DNA of 5,850 bases from DAOTTW01 sp034437615 (GCA_034437615.1 DAOTTW010000094.1:1-5850), one strand, 5' to 3'; counted from the stretch's first letter, positions 1 to 5,481 are shown. Made by a program: numbers and translations. The notes: generated by a model from the sequence alone, not told the origin.

Positions 1-22
1 AACCGTACCCACACCACACCCC

Positions 23-39
23 GTTACTGCTCAGCCCTC
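23..39. repeat. Degenerate terminal fragment of the palindromic repeat family
   Basis: GTTACTGCTCAGCCCTC matches the reverse complement of the right end of the adjacent element (GTAACTACTCAGCCCTC, from 357-373) at 15 of 17 positions. It looks like the decayed end of another family member abutting the element that starts near 45. Its remaining part would lie left of the window. Bases 1-22 show nothing recognisable. Confidence 0.45.
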
Positions 40-44
40 TCCCC

Positions 45-373
45 GCAACTACTCAGGCAGGCATGTTTTGCCCGCAACTTGGCCCTCACCCCCTCATTCC
101 CCCTTCTCAGGGGTAGGTATTTCGGCGGACGTGCCATTGCACGTCCCTACACAACCGCTGTGAACCGTAGGGACACCCAATGGGGTGTCCGGGGCGGCGT
201 CAGCCGCCATAAAATACAGTCAATCATGAAAACCCTACCCTTGAGAACTCAATCACCCTCTCCCACCATACCCAGACAACAATGGAGAGGGGGAGGTACG
301 CTGTTAAAAGCCCCTCTCCCAGTGCCAAAGGCACGTTCGGGAGAGGGGTTTGGGGTGAGGGCTGAGTAGTTAC
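45..373. mobile_element. MITE-like palindromic repeat, copy 1
   Basis: The ends are inverted: AACTACTCAG (47-56) against CTGAGTAGTT (362-371), with a second inner pair GCCCTCACCCC (82-92) against GGGGTGAGGGC (352-362). The left arm carries about 25 extra bases between the two motifs. Inside are GGAGAGGGGG (284-293) and the pair CCCCTCTCC (311-319) and GGAGAGGGG (about 340-348), whose loop holds a small hairpin (GTGCC 322-326, GGCAC 330-334). Bases 47-103 match 5696-5752 with one mismatch, and 284-319 match 5778-5813 exactly, so this is a true dispersed repeat. No transposase is encoded; the element would be non-autonomous or REP-like. A 144-bp insert (104-247) splits it. An open frame across 79-369 exists only because the repeat lacks stops. 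Confidence 0.8.
104..247. mobile_element. Small inverted-repeat element nested inside the larger repeat
   Basis: The segment is bounded by TTCTCAGGGGTAGG (104-117) and CCTACCCTTGAGAA (234-247), which are inverted repeats matching at 13 of 14 positions. The flanks CTCATTCCCCC (93-103) and CTCAATCACCC (248-258) agree at 9 of 11 and could be a decayed target duplication. In the second copy of the host repeat (near 5743-5758) this flank occurs once and uninterrupted. Inside are three perfect hairpins in a row: GGACGTGC/GCACGTCC (127-146), GGACACCC/GGGTGTCC (171-190) and GGCGGC/GCCGCC (193-208), each with a 4-base loop. It encodes no credible protein. Confidence 0.65.
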
Positions 374-430
374 GTTTATCTGGCTGACAGGCTGACGTTA
401 GTTTAGACAGAAAGCTAAAGCGCTATCTTC

Positions 431-2008
431 ATGGAAATCCTCTTCGGTCTCGCTTTTGTTATATCGCTGGTCGGCTGGATGTATCTGTTGCGCCGCCAGC
501 AGACAACCGTACAGCAAGCGATACAGGTCGCGCTGGAAAGCGAGCAACGGATGCGCGACCTGCAAAATGACCTGCGTGAGCGGGATAAAGCAATCGCCAA
601 TTCACAGCGCGATATGGCCACAGCCGATGGGCTAATCCTCAATTTGCGGCAGGAAGTCGCACGCAATCATAGCACCATCGCAGATTACGAAACGCAGCTT
701 AAACAACAAAGGGACACCATCGCCACCCTACGCAACCAGATCAACACCAGCGAAAAGGACTCCGTGCAAAGCAAGGCGCTTTTCGAGACGGTTGCGACAG
801 TGGCCTATGATGTGGTATTCGTGCTGGATGAAGATTTCACGGTGATTGCGATGAACCACGCCGCCGACCAGCTTTTCGGCCCGCGACACCCACTGGGCGA
901 ACCCCTGCTGGGGGTGATCGACTCGCCTTATTTGCAGGACGTGGTAGAGCGGGCGCTCGGTGAGGACGAAAGCCTTGAAGAGCAAATCACGATAGATACG
1001 ACGATCTACCGTGCGCGCACACAGGTCATGCGCTATGACAACGAACACGTGTTTATCGGCGTGGCCTTGCAGGATGTCACCAAGCTGGTGCGCCTGAACC
1101 GCGCACGGCGCGATATGGTCAGCAACATCTCGCATGAACTGAACACGCCCATCACCAAGATACGCCTGATTATCGAGGGGCTATTCCACGAGCAAGAACG
1201 CCCCAAGCGCAAAGCCAGCATCGCATCGCTGAAGGACATCGCCCGCGAAGTCGATTCGCTGCAAGACATCGTGGATGATATGCATTACCTCTCGCGCATT
1301 GAATCCGGCCAGGCCATTATGATGCTGGTCTCGGTCAATCTGGTCGAGATCGTGGACGAATCCATTGAGCGCGTCAGCAACCAGCTTGAAGACAGAGATT
1401 TGCGCATCGTCAAGCATATCCCGGAGCGCATCCGCGTGCTGTGTGACCGCGATCAGGTCCGGCGTGTGATGCTTAATTTAATCGGCAACGCAATCAAGTG
1501 GTCACCGGACGGTGAAACCATCACCCTGAGCGCCCTGGAAGGCGTGACCAGCGATGGCGAAACCGAGATTACCATCAGCGTCTTCGATAACGGGCCTGGT
1601 GTGCCGGAGGACCAGCGCGAACGCATCTTCGAGCGCTTTTATCAGATTGACCCAGCACGCACAAAGGGCCAGGGTTCCGGGCTGGGCCTGGCTATCTGCA
1701 AGCACGTCGTAGAAGCGCACGGGGGCTACATCTGGGCAGAGGGCAACAGCAAGGGCGGTGGCGGGCGCTTCTTGTTCACGTTGCTGGCCGCTGATAGCGA
1801 AGCCGAAGACGATGCAGAGCCGCTACCCTTCAACGCCCGTGAAGGCACCTCTGAATTCGACGCCATACCCAATGTCCTCAGAAACGGCGACACGCCCACG
1901 CCCCCAATTTATGAGGATGTCGATGCAGACGACGCAGATACAGACGATGCAGACGACGCAGATACAGAACAGCGAGACGCCGAGCAAACAGAAGAAGCGA
2001 AAATGTAA
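431..2008 (+). CDS. Membrane-anchored PAS sensor histidine kinase
   Basis: This 525-residue protein is a two-component sensor kinase: it should autophosphorylate on a histidine and pass the phosphate to a response regulator. One N-terminal membrane helix (about 3-20) is followed by RR, then a long charged, heptad-like coiled coil (about 25-110). A PAS-like domain (about 115-220, DVVFVLDEDFTVIAMNHAA) follows. The HisKA H-box SNISHELNTP places the phospho-acceptor at His235. The ATPase domain shows the N box (LNLIGNAIKWSP, Asn353), G1 (DNGPG, 386-390), F box (FERF, 400-403) and G2 (GQGSGLGL, 413-420). There is no extracellular loop, so sensing is probably cytoplasmic or within the membrane. Residues 451-525 are an acidic, disordered tail. 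ATG 431 is the first start after an in-frame TAA at 416-418; I see no good ribosome site. No response regulator is in the window, so its partner and signal are unknown. The architecture resembles PhoR/VicK-type kinases. Confidence 0.95.
   Translation: MEILFGLAFVISLVGWMYLLRRQQTTVQQAIQVALESEQRMRDLQNDLRERDKAIANSQRDMATADGLILNLRQEVARNHSTIADYETQLKQQRDTIATLRNQINTSEKDSVQSKALFETVATVAYDVVFVLDEDFTVIAMNHAADQLFGPRHPLGEPLLGVIDSPYLQDVVERALGEDESLEEQITIDTTIYRARTQVMRYDNEHVFIGVALQDVTKLVRLNRARRDMVSNISHELNTPITKIRLIIEGLFHEQERPKRKASIASLKDIAREVDSLQDIVDDMHYLSRIESGQAIMMLVSVNLVEIVDESIERVSNQLEDRDLRIVKHIPERIRVLCDRDQVRRVMLNLIGNAIKWSPDGETITLSALEGVTSDGETEITISVFDNGPGVPEDQRERIFERFYQIDPARTKGQGSGLGLAICKHVVEAHGGYIWAEGNSKGGGGRFLFTLLAADSEAEDDAEPLPFNAREGTSEFDAIPNVLRNGDTPTPPIYEDVDADDADTDDADDADTEQRDAEQTEEAKM
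1922..1969 (+). repeat. 24-bp tandem duplication in the kinase tail
   Basis: Two adjacent 24-bp units (1922-1945 and 1946-1969) are identical at 23 of 24 positions. Being a multiple of three, they keep frame and encode near-identical eight-residue Asp/Ala blocks (DADDADTD then DADDADTE, residues 498-513). The near identity at DNA level suggests recent slippage; copy number may vary between strains. Confidence 0.85.
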
Positions 2009-2067
2009 CTCAGGGTGCAGTCGTCTTCAGGTTGAAGGTTGGGGTGGGGCCTGTGATTACAAACGTA

Positions 2068-2096
2068 TTGCAGTTTTGTCGTCCGCGAACTATAAT
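2068..2096 (+). promoter_or_regulatory. Sigma70-type promoter for the riboswitch-controlled transporter operon
   Basis: TTGCAG (2068-2073) lies 17 bases before a perfect TATAAT (2091-2096). Transcription would begin near 2103, about 20 bases before the first helix of the FMN aptamer, which is where a riboswitch leader should start. It lies 60 bases after the kinase stop codon, so the transporter operon probably has its own transcript. Confidence 0.8.
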
Positions 2097-2121
2097 GGGG
2101 TTAGCAATAGATCAACCGAAT

Positions 2122-2306
2122 AGACCTTCGGGGCAGGGTGCAAGTCCCTACCGGCGGTGAGGTGGGCCAGGAAACAGCCTACCAAGCCCGCGACCCGTGT
2201 CATTAACGCGCAAGCCGCGTTGATGCGTCATGATGCATAAGCGTCGTGCCGGTGGATGTGGTGCAAAGCCACAGCCGACAGTGATAGTCTGGATGAGAGA
2301 AGGTTT
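2122..2306 (+). promoter_or_regulatory. FMN riboswitch aptamer (RFN element)
   Basis: The conserved RFN blocks appear in order. The 5' closing strand is ACCTTC (2124-2129), followed by GGGGCAGGGTG and CCCTACCGGCGGT (about 2130-2158), the AGCCCGCGACCCG block (about 2185-2197), GGTGGAT (about 2251-2257), CCGACAGTGATAGTCTGG (about 2275-2292), and the 3' closing strand GAAGGT (2299-2304). P1 forms between 2124-2129 and 2299-2304. One arm closes by GGTGGGC/GCCTACC (about 2161-2182). The CCGAC/GTCTGG arm is canonical. The arm between the CCCG and GGTGGAT blocks is much longer than in the Bacillus subtilis rib leader and contains its own hairpin (AACGCG 2205-2210, CGCGTT 2216-2221). The family binds FMN and normally turns off riboflavin synthesis or uptake genes when FMN is abundant; here it precedes an ABC importer. 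Confidence 0.97.
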
Positions 2307-2470
2307 ACGGCCTTTGGCGACCTGACGGAGCCGAAGCGCCTTCTGTTTGGTATAGGTATACGCCCAGGTGATGCGCTTTGCTTGGTGTGTCTGTTTTGCT
2401 TGGCATCTATCCGCCAAGAACAGCCCCGACCAACCGCACAACGGGCGTCATACTGTCACCGGATGCCTGC
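2307..2470 (+). promoter_or_regulatory. Riboswitch expression platform with alternating complementary segments
   Basis: This gene-free leader joins the aptamer to the terminator. AGAAGG (2298-2303, the P1 3' strand) can pair instead with CCTTCT (2339-2344), a plausible anti-P1 helix. CTTTGGC (2312-2318) pairs with GCCGAAG (2330-2336). CTTGGC (2399-2404) pairs with GCCAAG (2413-2418), extended by CTGTT/AACAG; TTTGCTTGG occurs twice (2377-2385, 2395-2403), so two strands may compete for that partner. Further on, GCCCCG (2423-2428), AACGGGC (2440-2446), GCCCCGTT (2469-2476) and AACGGG (2492-2497) form a 1:2 plus 3:4 versus 2:3 arrangement. The pairings are read by eye; how FMN binding is transmitted along the chain is inference. 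Confidence 0.6.
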
Positions 2471-2504
2471 CCCGTTTGTCTATACTTAGCGAACGGGATT
2501 TTTT
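2471..2504 (+). terminator. Intrinsic terminator of the FMN riboswitch, abutting the permease start
   Basis: CCCGTTTG (2471-2478) pairs with CGAACGGG (2490-2497) over eight base pairs, including one G-T pair, around an 11-base loop. The stem is followed at once by A and six T (2499-2504). The permease ATG follows at 2508. The only weak ribosome-site candidate (CGGGA, 2494-2498) lies in the 3' strand, so the same hairpin could both end transcription and hide the start region. The 5' strand can also pair with AACGGG at 2440-2445, giving an antiterminator. Confidence 0.8.
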
Positions 2505-2507
2505 ATT

Positions 2508-3338
2508 ATGCAGGTCATCATAGACCCACACCCCACCCCGGAAAAGCACACGAAACACAAACGGCTCGCCGCTGGTCGCCGCTGGTTGCAGCGGCTCGCG
2601 CCATTGCTGACGCTGCTGGTGTTGCTGGCGGGCTGGCAGGGCCTCACCGCGCTGGACCTGTACCCGGAGTTCATCATCCCACCACCCGCAGACGTTGCAG
2701 AGACGTTCGCGGAGGTGCTGCTAGATGGCAGCCTGTGGAAGCATACACAGGTCACGTTGTATGAGATGCTGGTCGGCTTGCTGATTGGCGTGTCATCTGC
2801 GACAGCCTGCGGCTATCTGATCGCCAAGAGCCGCCTGTTGGGTGATCTGCTCTCCCCGGTGATCGTCGCGCTGCAATCCACACCAACCGTCGCCTACGCG
2901 CCACTGCTCATCATCTGGTTTGGCAGCGGCCCCACAAGCAAGATCATCACCAGCGCCATTATCGTCTTCTTCCCCATGCTGATGAACACGATTGTAGGCA
3001 TTCGCGGCGTCCCGGCGGGGCTGGTGGATGTGATGCGCTCGGTGCGTGCGACGCGCTGGCAGACCTTCGTCAAGCTGGAATTGCCTGCTGCGATGCCTGT
3101 GTTCCTGACGGGGCTGAAAACGAGCGCAACGCTGGCGGTGATCGGCGCGGTGGTGGGTGAATTCGTCAGTGCAGGTAGCGGCCTGGGGCATCTGGTGACG
3201 TTAGCACGCAACCAGTTCGATACGCCGCTGGTTTTCGTGGCGGTGTTTACGATGACGGCGCTTTCGCTGATGCTATACGGTCTGGTTTCGTTGTTGGAGT
3301 GGCGTCTGCTGGCGTGGCAGCGGCGCACAGCATCGTAA
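2508..3338 (+). CDS. ribX: ABC importer permease, probable riboflavin transporter RibX
   Basis: This 276-residue inner-membrane permease is of the BPD_transp_1 (SsuC/TauC/ThiX-like) family, a usual length for such proteins. After a basic cytoplasmic N-terminus come about six hydrophobic segments: roughly 30-46, 84-105, 115-136, 144-165, 205-222 and 240-263. The EAA-type loop that docks the ATPase runs over about 171-202, with the G-x-LP-type core in TRWQTFVKLELPAAMP. It is the first gene after the FMN riboswitch, and a binding-protein gene follows 45 bases later, so it should form the pore of a flavin importer. RibX is the permease name used for the FMN-riboswitch-linked importer of Chloroflexi; the name here rests mainly on the riboswitch. 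ATG 2508 is the first start after the in-frame TAG at 2487; its ribosome site is weak (CGGGA) and overlaps the terminator stem. Confidence 0.9.
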   Translation: MQVIIDPHPTPEKHTKHKRLAAGRRWLQRLAPLLTLLVLLAGWQGLTALDLYPEFIIPPPADVAETFAEVLLDGSLWKHTQVTLYEMLVGLLIGVSSATACGYLIAKSRLLGDLLSPVIVALQSTPTVAYAPLLIIWFGSGPTSKIITSAIIVFFPMLMNTIVGIRGVPAGLVDVMRSVRATRWQTFVKLELPAAMPVFLTGLKTSATLAVIGAVVGEFVSAGSGLGHLVTLARNQFDTPLVFVAVFTMTALSLMLYGLVSLLEWRLLAWQRRTAS

Positions 3339-3383
3339 CGTTATATACATATATCACATATATCTAAAGAGGTAACACAACAG
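3339..3383 (+). promoter_or_regulatory. AT-rich spacer with a CATATATC direct repeat and ribosome site
   Basis: Between permease and binding protein lies a strikingly AT-rich stretch holding CATATATC twice (3348-3355, 3357-3364), followed by AAAGAGGT (3366-3373), a ribosome-binding site centred about 12 bases before ATG 3384. Being nearly unstructured, it would favour strong initiation on the binding-protein gene, consistent with the excess of binding protein that importers usually need. The AT-rich repeat could alternatively be a protein-binding site; nothing seen decides this. Confidence 0.5.
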
Positions 3384-4502
3384 ATGAACCGTGTACTGGT
3401 AGCACTCTTAACCGTCTTATTGGTACTTCTGCCAGCAAGCGCACAAGAGCAGGAATTGCAGCCCGAAACGCTGCTGATGACCTTCGTGCCCAACGTGCAA
3501 TTTAGTAATGTCTACGTTTCTATCGACAACGGCTACTTTGCCGACGCGGGCTATGATGTAGCACTCGAATACCTGAACGAACCCGATGTGATTGATCTGG
3601 TCGCCGCCGATCAAAACCGTTTTGGCCTTGTCAGCGGCGAACAGGTCATCCTTGCTGCGGCGCGTGGTCGCCCGATCACCTTTGTATACGAATGGTTTCA
3701 GCAGTACCCGGTTGGCGTGGTCGTCTCCGCAGATGCCGACATCGAAAGCCCAGAGGACTTAGCCGGGTTACAGGTGGGCGTGCCGGGCCGTTTTGGGGCG
3801 TCTTATAGCGGCCTGACCACCCTGCTGCAATCCGTTGGCCTGGAAGAAAGCGACATCGACCTGCAAGCAATCGGCTTCGCGGCACCGGATGTCTTCTGCG
3901 TGGGTGGCGTGCAGGCGTCTACGATTTACGTCAACAACGAGCCGCTACAAATTCAGAATCGCGCCGATCAAGGCGACTGCGGCGATGTCGAAAGTGTGCA
4001 GGTCTTGCGCGTGTCGGATTATGTCGATCTGGTATCGAATGGCCTGATTACGAACCAGCGCATGATCGCAGAGCAACCTGAACAGGTCGCGGCGATGGTA
4101 GAGGCGTTTGACGCGGGCTTACGTGATACGATCAACAACCCGGCACAAGCCTACCTCATCAGCGCGAATTACGTCGAAAACCTGCCGTTGCCGGATGAAA
4201 TGCAGATGATCCTGACGGCATATGCCAGCCAATTTGACGCCGCAGAAACCCGCGCAGAGCGTGACGACCTGCTGGGCGACTTGCAAGCTGAATTGAACGG
4301 CGCAGTAGTGGCGAATGACCTGCTGCAATTCGAGGTGCTGTTGGCCACACTGGAACTGCTGGACGCGGAACAACTGGGCTTCAGCGATGCGGCCTCCTGG
4401 GACAACACGCAAGAGACATTGCTGACGTTGGGCATACTCGAAGCGCCGATTGAGCTAGACGACATCTTTACAAATCGCTTTGTGCCTGCCGTGCAGGAAT
4501 AA
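3384..4502 (+). CDS. ribY: NMT1/THI5-type solute-binding protein, probable riboflavin-binding RibY
   Basis: This 372-residue exported binding protein should capture the substrate outside the membrane and deliver it to the permease. Residues 1-20 form a signal peptide (MNR, a hydrophobic core, then PASA before QEQE) with an AxA-type cleavage site and no lipobox cysteine. The mature start carries the NMT1/THI5 pattern TFVPNVQFSNVYVSIDNGYFADAGYDV (split here: TFVPNVQF at 33-40, NGYFADAGYDV at 49-59), followed by SGEQVILAAARGRPI (84-98), DLAGLQVGVPG (125-135) and the C-terminal DDIFTNRFVP (359-368). Thiamine-precursor, sulfonate and riboflavin binders share this fold; the upstream FMN riboswitch favours a flavin. 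Only two cysteines exist (172 and 199), a possible disulfide. A charged insertion near 285-310 makes it slightly longer than many relatives. The start is supported by the ribosome site and signal peptide. Confidence 0.9.
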   Translation: MNRVLVALLTVLLVLLPASAQEQELQPETLLMTFVPNVQFSNVYVSIDNGYFADAGYDVALEYLNEPDVIDLVAADQNRFGLVSGEQVILAAARGRPITFVYEWFQQYPVGVVVSADADIESPEDLAGLQVGVPGRFGASYSGLTTLLQSVGLEESDIDLQAIGFAAPDVFCVGGVQASTIYVNNEPLQIQNRADQGDCGDVESVQVLRVSDYVDLVSNGLITNQRMIAEQPEQVAAMVEAFDAGLRDTINNPAQAYLISANYVENLPLPDEMQMILTAYASQFDAAETRAERDDLLGDLQAELNGAVVANDLLQFEVLLATLELLDAEQLGFSDAASWDNTQETLLTLGILEAPIELDDIFTNRFVPAVQE

Positions 4503-4534
4503 TGGGTAAACGAAAACAAACCGACATGATTGTA

Positions 4535-4577
4535 GGGGCGCAATGCATTGCACCCAGGGCGCAGCACGCTGCGCCCC
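4535..4577. repeat. Pair of adjacent G/C-rich palindromes
   Basis: GGGCGCAATG (4536-4545) is followed directly by CATTGCACCC (4546-4555), an inverted repeat with one mismatch. Next comes GGGCGCAGC (4557-4565) with GCTGCGCCC (4568-4576), a perfect nine-pair stem. The lead-in TGTAGGGG and the shared octamer CATTGCAC recall the hairpins in the nested element at 127-190, so this is probably another member of the same dispersed family. No T run follows, so it is not a standard terminator; it could stabilise the 3' end of the upstream message or reduce read-through to the ATPase gene. Confidence 0.75.
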
Positions 4578-4581
4578 CACA

Positions 4582-4587
4582 TATAAT
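4582..4587 (+). promoter_or_regulatory. Orphan TATAAT, possible weak promoter for the ATPase gene
   Basis: A perfect TATAAT hexamer stands 121 bases before the ATPase start. No convincing -35 box is at 16-18 bases (the sequence there is GGCGCA/GCGCAG inside a palindrome), and TTGCAC at 4548-4553 is too far away at 28 bases. It may be chance; if active it would make the ATPase independent of the riboswitch. Confidence 0.25.
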
Positions 4588-4605
4588 GCTACGAATTCAT
4601 TCTCG

Positions 4606-4683
4606 TTCATCCATCTTGTTTATCCATCTTGTTTATCCATCTTGTTTATCTATCGCGTTCATCCATCACGTTCATCCATCAGT
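4606..4683. repeat. Six 13-bp tandem repeats upstream of the ATPase gene
   Basis: Six consecutive 13-base units of form TTyATCCATCttG start at 4606, 4619, 4632, 4645, 4658 and 4671. Units 2 and 3 are identical, unit 1 differs from them by one base, and units 4-6 diverge mainly in the last three bases (GCG, ACG, AGT). A degenerate further unit may precede them. The array ends eight bases before the ATPase ribosome site (AGAGGGT, 4691-4697). The 13-base period rules out a maintained reading frame. It may be a slippage microsatellite or an array of protein-binding sites. Confidence 0.9.
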
Positions 4684-4708
4684 ATCAGATAGAGGGTAAC
4701 GATAACCT

Positions 4709-5479
4709 ATGCAAGTAGCCGTGCGTGATCTGCGCGTCAGCTTCCAGACGCAGGACAAACGCCGACAGGATGCCGGGCCGCTCGCTGCGCTCGGCCCCAT
4801 CAGCTTCAGCGTGGCATCCGGCAGCTTCACGACGCTGCTCGGCCCCAGTGGTAGCGGCAAAAGCACGCTGGTGCGCGTGGTTGCGGGCTTACAGGCTGCG
4901 TCGGCGGGCCGCGTGCTGCTGGATGACAACCCCGTGCGCGGCCCCTCGTCAGAGGTGGCCATGATGTTTCAGGATGCGAACCTGATGCCCTGGCGTAGTG
5001 TGCAGGATAACATCGCGCTGCCGCTGGAAATTCAGGGGATGCCAGCGGTGCAACGCGCTGAACACGCTGAAAAGCTGCTGCCGATGCTCGGTCTGGCTGA
5101 TTTTGCCGCTGCATACCCTGGCGAGTTATCGGGTGGGATGGCGCAACGGGTGGCGCTGGGGCGGGTGCTGGTGCAGCGTCCGCGCCTGCTGCTGCTGGAT
5201 GAACCCTTCGGCGCGCTGGATGCCCTGACGCGAGAGCAGATCAGCCTGGATTTACTGCGCATCTGGTCGCAGCAACGCCAAACCGTCATCATGGTGACGC
5301 ATGACATCAACGAGGCAAGCCTGCTATCGGATCGGGTGCTGGTGCTCAGCCGCCGACCAGGGCAACTGCTGGCAGACATCCCGATTGACTTGCCGCGCCC
5401 CCGCACGCTAGCGATGATCTACACGCAGGCGTTTATCGGGCTGGCGCGTCAGGTGCGCTCAGCAATTGACCGCGCTTGA
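4709..5479 (+). CDS. ABC transporter ATPase, SsuB/TauB/ThiZ-like, probable energy subunit of the flavin importer
   Basis: This 256-residue cytoplasmic ATPase powers an importer by ATP-driven dimer closure. All catalytic motifs are intact: Walker A GPSGSGKST (45-53), Q-loop Gln88 (MFQDANLMPW), signature LSGGMAQR (140-147), Walker B LLLLDEP (160-166, catalytic Glu165), D-loop ALD (169-171) and H-loop His198 (VTHDINEA). The MFQ..LMPW, LSGGMAQRVALGR and THDINEA wording is typical of the nitrate/sulfonate/thiamine-precursor importer class, whose permeases and binding proteins match the two upstream genes. The ribosome site is AGAGGGT (4691-4697), about 12 bases before the ATG and similar to the AGAGGT site of the binding protein. 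The gene lies 206 bases after the binding-protein gene, beyond two palindromes and a 13-bp repeat array, so its co-expression with them is likely but unproven. A seven-pair hairpin (CCAGCGC/GCGCTGG, 5493-5512) follows the stop but has no T run. Confidence 0.93.
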   Translation: MQVAVRDLRVSFQTQDKRRQDAGPLAALGPISFSVASGSFTTLLGPSGSGKSTLVRVVAGLQAASAGRVLLDDNPVRGPSSEVAMMFQDANLMPWRSVQDNIALPLEIQGMPAVQRAEHAEKLLPMLGLADFAAAYPGELSGGMAQRVALGRVLVQRPRLLLLDEPFGALDALTREQISLDLLRIWSQQRQTVIMVTHDINEASLLSDRVLVLSRRPGQLLADIPIDLPRPRTLAMIYTQAFIGLARQVRSAIDRA

Positions 5480-5481
5480 AC

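Noticed and set aside
79..369. A 96-residue plus-strand open frame over the left repeat
   Set aside because: It lies wholly within the palindromic repeat and its nested insert; the composition simply reads the repeat words and no ribosome site is present.
2025..2037. CTTCA/TGAAG hairpin after the kinase gene as a terminator
   Set aside because: A five-pair stem with a 3-base loop and no T run is too weak.
2148..2441. A minus-strand frame across the FMN riboswitch
   Set aside because: It is antisense to a highly structured RNA element whose conservation fully explains the sequence.
2378..2764. A 128-residue frame in the riboswitch leader, considered as a leader peptide or alternative gene
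   Set aside because: It overlaps the terminator and about 250 bases of the permease in another frame, starts with a rare codon and lacks a ribosome site.
4606..4683. CRISPR-like array
   Set aside because: The 13-base units are directly abutting with no spacers, so this is a simple tandem repeat.
4502..4699. A 65-residue frame whose ATG overlaps the binding-protein stop (TAATG)
   Set aside because: The overlap looks like translational coupling, but the frame runs through the palindromes and the 13-bp array, whose period is not a multiple of three, and gives low-complexity protein.
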